Origin: Streptomyces scabiei 87.22
GTDB lineage: Bacteria; Actinomycetota; Actinomycetes; Streptomycetales; Streptomycetaceae
Assembly: GCF_000091305.1 (NCBI RefSeq)
Contig: NC_013929.1
Coordinates: forward strand, 6,076,001 to 6,140,000
Length of the DNA stretch: 64,000 nt
Reading direction: 5' to 3'
Positions 23,539 to 30,766 of this stretch are shown piece after piece. The number at the start of each line of letters is the position of its first letter. The first letter of the stretch is position 1. The notes beneath the pieces are model-generated. The model was not told where the DNA came from. It searched no databases and saw only the letters and a program-made list of their open reading frames with translations. Both the position numbers and the translations under genes were made by a program.

Positions 23539-24795
23539 ATGGCAGATCTGCAGGACGAACTGCACGCCGCGGGGGAGGCCGGCGAACTCGACACGCCCCC
23601 CGACACCCCCCACGACCGGCCCGGGAAACGCGGCCACCGGCCCCCGGGCACGGAGCCCATAGCCCCCGGCGACGGGGGACCCGGGTCCGACGGCAGCCGG
23701 GCCCCGGACGCCTCCCACGTCACCGAGCCGTCCACCGGGCCGTCCACCGGGCCGTCCACGGAACCGTCCTCGGAGTCCTCCGAGCCCTCCGACGAGCTGG
23801 CCGAGGCGCACGCCTTCCTCGCCGCCCACCCCGTGGCCGACGGCTACAGCGGACTGCCCTGGGTGCTGCGCCAGCTCCCCCGGTACGACCTGGAGCTGGG
23901 CGAGGGCGGTGTGGACACCGATGTGCCGCGGATGCGCAAGGGCCACATCGGCGCCCTGTTCTGGTCGCTGCACCTCCCGGAGGGCCCGGCGGGCGAGCGG
24001 CCCGTCGACGCCACCCTGGAGCAGCTGGACCTGGTCCGGACGGTCGTCGACGCCCACCCCGAGGGCCTGCGGCTGGTGAACAGCGCGGGGGAGACCACCG
24101 ACGCCCGCAACCGCGGCCGCGTCGCCGTGCTGCTCGGCCCCGCCGGAGCGCCGGCGATCGGCGGCTCCCTGGGCATCCTGCGCTCGCTGCAGACGCTCGG
24201 CCTGAAGGCCCTCACCCTGGCCGGAGCCTCCTGGGCGGGCGAGTCGGGGCTGAGCCGGTTCGGCGAGGAGGTGGTCCGCGAGATGAACCGCATCGGCGTC
24301 CTCGCCGACCTCTCCGGCGCCGGCGAGGCGACCGTGCGCCGGGCGCTCGCACTCTCCCGCGCCCCGGTCGTGTGCACCCGCTCGGCGGCGGGCGCCCTCC
24401 GGGCCCACCCCGCCAACCTCTCCGACGACCTCCTGGCCGCGCTGGGCGAGGCACGGGGGCTGTGCATGGTGCCGCTCACGGCCGAGCAGACCGGCCCGTC
24501 CGTCCGCGACGTCGCCGACCACCTCGACCACGTGCGCGCGATCGCCGGCCCCGAGTGCGTGGGCCTGTCCGGCACGTACGACTCCGGCGCCGCCCACCCC
24601 GAGGACCTCAACGACGCCTCGTGCTACCCCCGCCTGATCGCCGAACTCATGCACCGGGGCTGGCCCGAAGCCGACCTCGCGCTCCTCACCTGGGGCAACG
24701 TCCAGCGGGTCCTGCGCACCGCCGACTTCACGGCCAGAGCGGCGAAGGACCGCCGGGAGGCCTCGACGGCGAGCATCGCCGACCTGGACGGCTGA
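23539..24795 (+). CDS. Metal-site-deficient paralogue of the M19 dipeptidase (probable pseudoenzyme)
   Basis: 418 residues; ATG 23539 has GGAGG. The first 85 residues are a disordered Pro/Ser/Glu-rich extension with repeated TGPS. Residues 86-410 align along the whole neighbouring dipeptidase, sharing for example VVREMNR, ADLS, DVADHLDHVR, DASCYPRLIAEL and GWPEADLALLTWGN. Every metal ligand is replaced: H-x-D becomes Y-S-G (103-105), the Glu segment becomes LLGPAGAP, DLSHV becomes DLSGA, and FSHSS becomes CTRSA. The frame is intact and codon use looks normal, so this is a retained non-catalytic protein, perhaps a binding or regulatory partner, rather than a decaying gene. Confidence 0.75.
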   Translation: MADLQDELHAAGEAGELDTPPDTPHDRPGKRGHRPPGTEPIAPGDGGPGSDGSRAPDASHVTEPSTGPSTGPSTEPSSESSEPSDELAEAHAFLAAHPVADGYSGLPWVLRQLPRYDLELGEGGVDTDVPRMRKGHIGALFWSLHLPEGPAGERPVDATLEQLDLVRTVVDAHPEGLRLVNSAGETTDARNRGRVAVLLGPAGAPAIGGSLGILRSLQTLGLKALTLAGASWAGESGLSRFGEEVVREMNRIGVLADLSGAGEATVRRALALSRAPVVCTRSAAGALRAHPANLSDDLLAALGEARGLCMVPLTAEQTGPSVRDVADHLDHVRAIAGPECVGLSGTYDSGAAHPEDLNDASCYPRLIAELMHRGWPEADLALLTWGNVQRVLRTADFTARAAKDRREASTASIADLDG

Positions 24796-24817
24796 CGGGG
24801 GCCGCCGCGCCCCGGTC

Positions 24818-24882
24818 AGGGGTGCGGGGAACCGTGCGACCGGCCGCGAACGACCCGCGGCCGCCCGGTTCCCCGCACCCCT
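24818..24882. terminator. Long bidirectional terminator hairpin related to the interspersed repeat
   Basis: AGGGGTGCGGGGAACC (24818-24833) pairs perfectly with GGTTCCCCGCACCCCT (24867-24882), and the inside CGGCCGCG/CGCGGCCG pairs again. It separates the convergent pseudo-dipeptidase and VOC genes, and its left arm is a variant of the GGGGCGCGGGGAAC element found elsewhere in the window. Confidence 0.8.
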
Positions 24883-24897
24883 GCCCCGGTCGGGGAC

Positions 24898-25260
24898 TCA
24901 GGCGCGGCAGAGGCAGAACGGATGCCCCGCGGGGTCCGCGTACACCCGGAACCCCCGCTCCCGGTCCTCCGCGTCCAGCACCGTCGCCCCCAGCGCCAGC
25001 ACCTCCTTCTCCGCCGCGTCCATGTCCGCCACGTTCAGGTCGAGGTGGAACTGCTGCGACCGCTCGGCCGAGGGCCACCGCGGCGCCTCGAACCCGGGCG
25101 CCTGCTGGAACGCCAGCCGCACCCCCTTGCCCGGCACCTCCAGATCCACCCAGTCCCCCTCCCCGCTGACCTTCCCGCCCAGCACCTCGGCGTAGAACCC
25201 GGCGAGCGCGGCCGGGTCGGGACAGTCCAGAACGACGACATCCAGCTCGGCGATGGCCAT
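24898..25260 (-). CDS. VOC-family (glyoxalase/bleomycin-resistance-like) protein
   Basis: 120 residues forming one vicinal-oxygen-chelate domain: an N-terminal strand (LDVVVLDCPDPAALAGFY), a middle QFHLDLNVADMDAAE and a C-terminal FRVYADPAGHPFCLC. Such proteins bind a metal in a two-barrel cleft, often as dimers, and act as dioxygenases, glyoxalases or drug binders; the substrate is not predictable here. AGGGAGAAGG precedes the ATG. It is divergent from a CGNR zinc-finger gene across a 104-base region with four GGTTACC-like boxes. Confidence 0.8.
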   Translation of the reverse strand: MAIAELDVVVLDCPDPAALAGFYAEVLGGKVSGEGDWVDLEVPGKGVRLAFQQAPGFEAPRWPSAERSQQFHLDLNVADMDAAEKEVLALGATVLDAEDRERGFRVYADPAGHPFCLCRA

Positions 25261-25294
25261 GGCCTTCTCCCTGTTCGTTGCTGCGTGCGATTCC

Positions 25295-25355
25295 GGTTAC
25301 CTGTAGAGGAGAGTAACCAGTAACGGTTACCTCATGCATTCCAAATAGAGGTAAC
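25295..25355. promoter_or_regulatory. Operator array of four GGTTACC-like boxes in a divergent promoter
   Basis: Boxes: GGTTAC (25295-25300), GTAACC (25313-25318), GGTTACCTC (25325-25333) and GAGGTAAC (25348-25355). Boxes 1/2 and 3/4 form two inverted pairs, the second with perfect 8-bp arms GTTACCTC/GAGGTAAC and a 14-base spacer. The array fills the space between the VOC and CGNR start codons. Confidence 0.7.
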
Positions 25356-25364
25356 GTCCCCGGT

Positions 25365-25871
25365 ATGAGTGCGAGAGCGTCCGCCCCCGGCGGCCTGGCC
25401 CTCGTCGAGAGCCTGGTGAACACGCTGGACCTGGAGACGGGCGCCGACACGCTGGACACCCCGGAGAGCCGCGTCCGCCTCGGCCTGGCACCCGACGACG
25501 GCCTCACCGCCGTACGCGAGCTGCGGGAGTCCCTGCGGGCGACCCTGCTGGCCCACGCCGGGCACGCGCCGCACGGCCCCGTGACCCCGCTCGGCACGCT
25601 GCTGGCCGCCGCGCCCCTGATCGTCGCGGTCTCCGCCGAGGACGGCTCCGCGGCCCTGCGCCCCGCCACCGACCCGGCACCCCTGGTCGCGCGCGTGGCC
25701 GCGGCCGTCGCCGAGGCCCTCACGGCGGGCACCTGGCAGCGCCTCAAGGCGTGCGAGGCCCCCGACTGCCACTGGGCGTACTACGACCGCAGCCCGGCCG
25801 GCCGGGGCCGCTGGTGCTCGATGCAGGTGTGCGGCGCCCGCGCCAAGATGCGCCGCTACCGCGCGAAGTAA
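25365..25871 (+). CDS. CGNR zinc-finger protein (ABATE-type), probable transcription regulator
   Basis: 168 residues. The N-terminal helical part (LALVESLVNTLDL and following) is the stress-related ABATE-like domain, and the C-terminus carries the CGNR zinc finger with cysteines in CEAPDC and RWCSMQVCGARAKMRRYR. This family is believed to bind DNA. ATG 25365 lies ten bases beyond the last GGTTACC-like box, so it very probably controls itself and the divergent VOC gene. Most similar pairs in Streptomyces join such a regulator with a VOC protein. The position of the CGNR residues (here CGAR) is slightly varied. Confidence 0.8.
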   Translation: MSARASAPGGLALVESLVNTLDLETGADTLDTPESRVRLGLAPDDGLTAVRELRESLRATLLAHAGHAPHGPVTPLGTLLAAAPLIVAVSAEDGSAALRPATDPAPLVARVAAAVAEALTAGTWQRLKACEAPDCHWAYYDRSPAGRGRWCSMQVCGARAKMRRYRAK

Positions 25872-25916
25872 GCGCTTCGCCCCCACCGGCGCCCGGAACC
25901 GTGGAGAATGCGGGGA

Positions 25917-25957
25917 GACGCCGTTCCGGCCGACTGAGCCTCGGCCGGAGCGGCGTC
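25917..25957. terminator. Bidirectional terminator, CGNR gene / UDP-glucose dehydrogenase
   Basis: A 17-base arm (25917-25933, GACGCCGTTCCGGCCGA) pairs with 25941-25957 with one mismatch and a 7-base loop, between two convergent stops. Confidence 0.8.
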
Positions 25958-26031
25958 GCCCGTCCCCGGGAGGACGGACACCCGCGTACCCCGGCACCGG
26001 ACGGATGTCCTTGCATCGTCGGACGGCGTCC

Positions 26032-27375
26032 TCAGGCCGTCGGCCGGCCCATCGCCCGGTACGTCCAGCCCGCCAGCCGCCACAGCTCCGGGTCGAGGGC
26101 GTTGCGGCCGTCCAGCACCAGCCGGGTCGACGCGACCTCGCCGAGCGCCGCCGGGTCCAGCTCGCGGAACTCGCGCCACTCCGTCAGGTGCAGCACGATG
26201 TCGGCGTTGCGCACGGCCGCGAGCGCGGAGTCGGCGTACCCGAGCGTCGGGAAGAGCCGCCGGGCGTTGTCCATGCCCTTGGGGTCGTAGACGGTGACCT
26301 GGCCGCCCTGGAGGTGGATCTGCCCGGCCACGTTGAGGGCGGGGGAGTCGCGTACGTCGTCGGAGTCGGGCTTGAAGGTCGCGCCGAGCACGGCGACCCG
26401 CTTGCCCAGGAAGGACCCGCCGCCCAGTGCCTGCCGGGCCAGCTCCACCATCTGACCGCGCTGGCGCATGTTGATGGAGTCGATCTCCCGCAGGAACGTG
26501 AGCGCCTGGTCGGCGCCCAGCTCGCCGGCGCGGGCCATGAACGCCCGGATGTCCTTCGGCAGACAGCCCCCGCCGAACCCGATGCCGGCCCGCAGGAACT
26601 TCTTGCCGATCCGGTCGTCGTGCCCGATGGCCTCCGCCAGCTTCGCGACATCGCCGCCCGCGGCCTCGCACACCTCCGCCATCGCGTTGATGAAGGAGAT
26701 CTTGGTGGCGAGGAAGGAGTTCGCGGACGTCTTCACCAGCTCGGCGGTAGGGAAGTCGGTGACGACGAACGGGGACCCCTCGGTCACCGGTGTCGTGTAC
26801 ACCTCCCGCAGCAGCTTCTCGGCCCGCTCGCCGCGCACACCCACCACGATCCGGTCCGGGTGCAGCGTGTCGTTCACGGCGAAGCCCTCGCGCAGGAACT
26901 CCGGGTTCCAGGCCAGCTCGGCATCGGCCCCGGCGGGCGCGTGCTCCGCGAGATACGCGGCCAGCCGGTCGGCGGACCCCACCGGCACCGTCGACTTGCC
27001 GACGACGAGGGCCGGGCCCGTCAGATGCGGGGCGAGCGAGGCGAAGGCCGCGTCGACGTAGGACATGTCACAGGCGTACTCGCCGTGCCGCTGCGGGGTG
27101 TTCACACAGACGAAGTGGATGTCGCCGAAGGCCGCGACCTCGGCGTAGTCGGTCGTGAAGCGCAGCCGCCCGGTGGAGCCCTCGATCCCGGCGACATGCC
27201 TGCGCAGCAGCTCCTCCAGGCCCGGCTCGTACATCGGGACCTCGCCCCGGCGCAGCATGTCGATCTTCTCTTCGACGACATCGAGCCCGAGCACCTCGAA
27301 TCCCAGCTCGGCCATGGCCGCGGCGTGGGTCGCGCCGAGATAGCCGGTGCCGATCACGGTGATCTTGAGGGCCAT
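26032..27375 (-). CDS. ugd: UDP-glucose 6-dehydrogenase
   Basis: 447 residues. It oxidises UDP-glucose twice to UDP-glucuronate with NAD+. The N-terminal Rossmann motif ITVIGTGYLG, central VKTSANSFLATKISFINAMAE and the catalytic cysteine in GFGGGCLPKD are intact, and a C-terminal UDP-binding domain follows (FKPDSDDVRDSP). ATG 27375 has AGGAG six bases upstream; the 27519 start is an over-extension. The product is a precursor for glucuronate-containing surface polymers, in keeping with the LCP genes beyond. A 12-bp dyad lies 29-60 bases upstream of the start. Confidence 0.92.
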   Translation of the reverse strand: MALKITVIGTGYLGATHAAAMAELGFEVLGLDVVEEKIDMLRRGEVPMYEPGLEELLRRHVAGIEGSTGRLRFTTDYAEVAAFGDIHFVCVNTPQRHGEYACDMSYVDAAFASLAPHLTGPALVVGKSTVPVGSADRLAAYLAEHAPAGADAELAWNPEFLREGFAVNDTLHPDRIVVGVRGERAEKLLREVYTTPVTEGSPFVVTDFPTAELVKTSANSFLATKISFINAMAEVCEAAGGDVAKLAEAIGHDDRIGKKFLRAGIGFGGGCLPKDIRAFMARAGELGADQALTFLREIDSINMRQRGQMVELARQALGGGSFLGKRVAVLGATFKPDSDDVRDSPALNVAGQIHLQGGQVTVYDPKGMDNARRLFPTLGYADSALAAVRNADIVLHLTEWREFRELDPAALGEVASTRLVLDGRNALDPELWRLAGWTYRAMGRPTA

Positions 27376-27403
27376 GAGTGCTCCTGGGATGTCCGGCCGG
27401 GGC

Positions 27404-27435
27404 TGCACGCACGCACAACCGAGTGCATGCGTGCA
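27404..27435. promoter_or_regulatory. 12-bp inverted repeat upstream of ugd
   Basis: TGCACGCACGCA (27404-27415) and TGCATGCGTGCA (27424-27435) pair at 11 of 12 positions with an 8-base spacer. It sits 29-60 bases upstream of the ugd start in the divergent promoter region: a candidate operator or leader hairpin. Confidence 0.5.
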
Positions 27436-27558
27436 CGTGAGCATAGTCGGGGCGTGTCCGGGGCCCTCACCGGGCAGATTCCCCCCGACGGGGCCGCCGC
27501 GGCCTGTCGTCAAACTCACGTACCGGTCCCGTGGGCCGACCTCTAAAATTTGAGTTAC

Positions 27559-27571
27559 TTAACGGTAGTTA
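27559..27571 (+). promoter_or_regulatory. TAAC-ggta-GTTA palindrome before the acyl-CoA dehydrogenase
   Basis: TAAC (27560-27563) and GTTA (27568-27571) flank GGTA in an AT-richer patch 22 bases before the start. The form is typical of small TetR-type operators, and acyl-CoA dehydrogenase genes are often under such control. The regulator is not in the window. Confidence 0.4.
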
Positions 27572-27592
27572 GCGTCAGGAGCGTGAGAGACC

Positions 27593-28750
27593 TTGGCCGG
27601 ATCGGCTGATTTCGACCTGTACCGCCCGTCCGAGGAGCACGACATGCTCCGTGACGCGATCCGTTCCCTCGCCGAGGCGAAGATCGCGCCCCACGCCGCC
27701 GCCGTGGACGAGGAAGCCCGCTTCCCGCAGGAGGCGCTCGACGCGCTCGTCGCCAACGACCTGCACGCCGTGCACGTGCCCGAGGAGTACGGCGGCGCCG
27801 GCGCCGACGCGCTCGCCACGGTCATCGTGATCGAGGAGGTGGCCCGCGCCTGCGTGTCGTCCTCCCTCATCCCGGCCGTCAACAAGCTGGGCTCCCTGCC
27901 CGTGATCCTCTCCGGCTCCGAGGAGCTGAAGAAGAAGTACCTGGGCGCGCTCGCCAAGGGCGACGCGATGTTCTCGTACTGCCTCTCCGAGCCGGACGCC
28001 GGCTCCGACGCGGCCGGCATGAAGACCCGCGCGGTCCGCGACGGCGACTTCTACGTCCTCAACGGCGTGAAGCGCTGGATCACCAACGCGGGCGTCTCCG
28101 ACTACTACACGGTCATGGCCGTCACGGACCCGGACAAGCGCTCCAAGGGCATCTCCGCCTTCGTCGTCGAGAAGTCCGACGAGGGCGTCTCCTTCGGCGC
28201 CCCGGAGAAGAAGCTCGGCATCAAGGGCTCCCCGACCCGCGAGGTCTACCTCGACAACGTCCGCATCCCCGCCGACCGCATGATCGGCGAGGAGGGCACC
28301 GGCTTCGCCACGGCGATGAAGACCCTGGACCACACCCGGATCACCATCGCCGCCCAGGCACTCGGTGTCGCCCAGGGCGCGCTCGACTACGCCAAGGGCT
28401 ACGTCCAGGAGCGCAAGCAGTTCGGCAAGCCGATCGCCGACTTCCAGGGCATCCAGTTCATGCTCGCCGACATGGCCATGAAGATCGAGGCCGCCCGCGC
28501 CCTGACCTACCAGGCCGCCGCCAAGTCCGAACGCGGCGACAAGGACCTCACCTTCCAGGGCGCCGCCGCCAAGTGCTTCGCCTCGGACGTCGCCATGGAG
28601 GTCACCACGGACGCCGTCCAGCTCCTCGGCGGCTACGGCTACACCCGCGACTACCCGGTCGAGCGCATGATGCGCGACGCCAAGATCACGCAGATATACG
28701 AAGGCACGAACCAGGTCCAGCGGATCGTCATGGCCCGCAACCTGCCGTAA
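27593..28750 (+). CDS. Acyl-CoA dehydrogenase
   Basis: 385 residues, normal for the family. It carries out FAD-dependent alpha,beta-dehydrogenation of an acyl-CoA. Motifs: SYCLSEPDAGSDAAGM and KRWITNAG (FAD/substrate), QERKQFGKPIADFQ, GGYGYTRDYPVERMMRDAKI and the catalytic glutamate in IYEGTNQVQR. The start is TTG 27593, which gives the usual N-terminus (AGSADFDLYRPSEEHDMLRD); ATG 27644 would cut off the first helix. The chain-length class is not clear; short or branched chains are typical of this subgroup. Ended by a perfect hairpin at 28772-28800. Confidence 0.9.
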   Translation: MAGSADFDLYRPSEEHDMLRDAIRSLAEAKIAPHAAAVDEEARFPQEALDALVANDLHAVHVPEEYGGAGADALATVIVIEEVARACVSSSLIPAVNKLGSLPVILSGSEELKKKYLGALAKGDAMFSYCLSEPDAGSDAAGMKTRAVRDGDFYVLNGVKRWITNAGVSDYYTVMAVTDPDKRSKGISAFVVEKSDEGVSFGAPEKKLGIKGSPTREVYLDNVRIPADRMIGEEGTGFATAMKTLDHTRITIAAQALGVAQGALDYAKGYVQERKQFGKPIADFQGIQFMLADMAMKIEAARALTYQAAAKSERGDKDLTFQGAAAKCFASDVAMEVTTDAVQLLGGYGYTRDYPVERMMRDAKITQIYEGTNQVQRIVMARNLP

Positions 28751-28771
28751 TCCCTGCGGATCGGTCTGTGC

Positions 28772-28800
28772 ACAGCCCCCGGCACCCCGCCGGGGGCTGT
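28772..28800 (+). terminator. Terminator of the acyl-CoA dehydrogenase gene
   Basis: ACAGCCCCCGGC (28772-28783) pairs perfectly with GCCGGGGGCTGT (28789-28800) around ACCCC, and is followed by TGTCTTCC. Confidence 0.85.
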
Positions 28801-28832
28801 TGTCTTCCGGGGCGATGAGGGGCGGATTGTTT

Positions 28833-28854
28833 CCGTCCGCCCGATGGCGGACGG
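28833..28854 (+). promoter_or_regulatory. Perfect 9-bp inverted repeat upstream of the Cys-rich protein gene
   Basis: CCGTCCGCC (28833-28841) and GGCGGACGG (28846-28854) surround CGAT, 74-95 bases before the ATG. It is a candidate operator or an RNA hairpin in the leader. It does not look like a TACCC..GGGTA CsoR site. Confidence 0.45.
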
Positions 28855-28927
28855 GGGCGGGCGGGCGTAGGACGGAAGTGCACGGGGTCCGCCCCGGACC
28901 CCGCTCCCACCACCCCCAGGAGGAGCC

Positions 28928-29293
28928 ATGACGCAGCACGCCGGAGCCATGACCACCATGAGCAAGGAGATGCAGGAGTGCATCGACGCCTGCATGACGT
29001 GCCACAGCATGTGCGAGGAGACCATGAGCTCCTGCATGCAGGCCGGCGGCCAGGCCCAGATGCAGATCATGCGCGCCCTGATGGACTGCGCCGAGATGAC
29101 CCGTATGTGCGCGGACATGATGATGCGCCGCTCGCCGCTGTCCGCCGAGATGTGCGCGATGTGCGCCCGCGCCTGTGACATGTGCGCGGAGGCGTGTATG
29201 TCCATGCCGGACGATCAGCAGATGATGCGCTGTGCCGAGGCGTGTCGCCGCTGCTCCGAGACGTGCCGGACGATGGCGGGCGCGACCGCCTGA
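28928..29293 (+). CDS. Cys-rich four-helix-bundle copper-binding protein (DUF326/Csp-like)
   Basis: 121 residues with 16 cysteines and many methionines. The cysteines are spaced so that they line one face of amphipathic helices (ECIDACMTCHSMC, then EMCAMCARACDMCAEAC, then RCAEACRRCSETC), the pattern of copper storage proteins and DUF326 ferredoxin-like proteins. It probably holds several Cu(I) ions inside a four-helix bundle in the cytoplasm, as no signal peptide is seen. AGGAGG lies five bases before ATG 28928. No copper exporter or CsoR gene is adjacent. Confidence 0.8.
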   Translation: MTQHAGAMTTMSKEMQECIDACMTCHSMCEETMSSCMQAGGQAQMQIMRALMDCAEMTRMCADMMMRRSPLSAEMCAMCARACDMCAEACMSMPDDQQMMRCAEACRRCSETCRTMAGATA

Positions 29294-29311
29294 CCGACAC
29301 GTACGCGAACC

Positions 29312-29346
29312 ACCGAGGGGCACCCCGTCACGGGATGCCCCTCGGT
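29312..29346. terminator. Bidirectional terminator, Cys-rich protein / first LCP gene
   Basis: ACCGAGGGGCA (29312-29322) and TGCCCCTCGGT (29336-29346) pair perfectly, with CCC..GGG pairing inside the 13-base loop, between convergent stops. Confidence 0.85.
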
Positions 29347-29359
29347 CACGCGGTGCGGG

Positions 29360-30637
29360 TCAGCTGCCGTCCGACACCGTCACCGTCTCGTCGTTCTTCA
29401 GCTGCTGCACCAGCTGCTTCACCTTCTCGGCGTTCCACTGGAGGTTGCCGTTGCCGGTGCTGCCCGAGATCGGCATGTTCATGGACTTGCCGTCGCCGCC
29501 GGTCACGCCCTTCATCGCCCAGAACATGTCGGCCAGGTCGAACAGGCTCATGTCCTTGTCGACGATCAAGGTGTCCAGGCCCGCGCTCATCGTCGGATAC
29601 AGCTTGAAGGGGTTCAGGATCGTGCTCGGCGTCGCCGTCTGGCCGGCGAGGGCCGCGAGGAACTTCTGCTGGTTCTTCGTACGGTCCAGGTCGCTGCGCG
29701 CCAGGGCGTAGCGGGTGCGGACGAAGGCGAGGGACTGCTCGCCGTTCAGCGTCTGCTTGCCGGCCTCGAAGTTGGCGCCGGACTTGGTGTCCTTCAGGCC
29801 GCCCTTGGGGATGTCGATCTCCACACCGCCGACCGCGTCGACGATGTTCGCGAAGCCCGCGAAGCCGATCTCCACGTAGTGGTCGATGTGCAGACCCGTG
29901 TTGGCCTCGACGGTGCGGACCAGCAGCTCGGGCCCGTCCTCCGCGTACGCCGCGTTCAGCTTCACCTGCCGGCCGGTGCCCTTGAACGTCTTGCCGGACT
30001 CGGAGCCGACGAACGTCGGGATCGTGACGTTCGAGTCACGGGGCAGCGAGACCAGCGTCGGCCCGTTGGACCCGGTGTGCAGGATCATCATCGAGTCGGT
30101 GCGCTTGCCGTCGGCGGAGCCGGTGTGCAGCTCCTTCTTCTGGTCGGCGGACAGGCCCTCGCGGCTGTCGGAGCCGACGATCAGGTAGTTGGTGCCCTCG
30201 CCCGCCTCCGGCCGGTCGATGACCTTGGACAGGTCGACCTCGCGGTTCAGCTTGGAGTCGGCCCAGAAGTACGTGCCGATCGTCGTCGCGAGCAGCACCA
30301 CGGTGACCGTGATCGCCGTCAGCTTGATACGACGCCGCCAGTCCGGCGCGGGACGGTCGCCCCGGCCGCCGCCGTGGCCGCCCGGCCCGCCGGTGCCGCC
30401 GGCGCCGTAGACCTGGCCCGTGTTGTAGTCGCTCTGATGGTTGCCGCCGTACTGGTCGGGGCCGCTGTTGCCGTAGCCGTCACCGTACGGGTCGCCGTAC
30501 GACGGCTGCTGGGGCACACCACCCTGAGGGGGTGCCGACGGGCCGCGACGGACCTGGCGCATCACATGCGGACCGTCGGGCTGGGCGTAGTCGCCGCCAC
30601 GGTTGTTGCCGGACCATCCCTCGGGCCAATCGTTCAT
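29360..30637 (-). CDS. LytR-CpsA-Psr (LCP) family protein A, no LytR_C domain
   Basis: 425 residues. A Gly/Tyr/Gln-rich cytoplasmic tail (1-97) precedes one membrane helix (about 105-125) and an extracellular LCP domain (about 150-330). LCP hallmarks: YLIVGSDSREG, TDSMMILH, SLPRDS, KLNAAYAEDGPELLVRTVE, IDHYVEIGF, GGVEIDIP, LAFVRTRYA. LCP enzymes move lipid-linked glycopolymers onto peptidoglycan. It ends after the LCP domain plus about 90 residues, so it lacks the LytR_C module found in three of its neighbours. Its upstream region shares a 12-mer with LCP-D. Confidence 0.88.
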   Translation of the reverse strand: MNDWPEGWSGNNRGGDYAQPDGPHVMRQVRRGPSAPPQGGVPQQPSYGDPYGDGYGNSGPDQYGGNHQSDYNTGQVYGAGGTGGPGGHGGGRGDRPAPDWRRRIKLTAITVTVVLLATTIGTYFWADSKLNREVDLSKVIDRPEAGEGTNYLIVGSDSREGLSADQKKELHTGSADGKRTDSMMILHTGSNGPTLVSLPRDSNVTIPTFVGSESGKTFKGTGRQVKLNAAYAEDGPELLVRTVEANTGLHIDHYVEIGFAGFANIVDAVGGVEIDIPKGGLKDTKSGANFEAGKQTLNGEQSLAFVRTRYALARSDLDRTKNQQKFLAALAGQTATPSTILNPFKLYPTMSAGLDTLIVDKDMSLFDLADMFWAMKGVTGGDGKSMNMPISGSTGNGNLQWNAEKVKQLVQQLKNDETVTVSDGS

Positions 30638-30715
30638 GCGCCCAGTGTGCCGGGTCGGGCCATGCCCTTTTCAAGGGTCGATGAAAAACAAAGGCAGGGC
30701 TGTTGCGAAGCCGAC

Positions 30716-30727
30716 ACAAATTGCACG
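30716..30727 (-). promoter_or_regulatory. CGTGCAATTTGT element upstream of LCP-A
   Basis: On the minus strand CGTGCAATTTGT lies about 80-90 bases before the LCP-A start. The same 12 bases occur only once more among the LCP leaders, at 37372-37383, before LCP-D. Confidence 0.5.
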
Positions 30728-30766
30728 GTTTTGTAGGAGAGCAGGCGCTCCGGATGATCGGGACGC

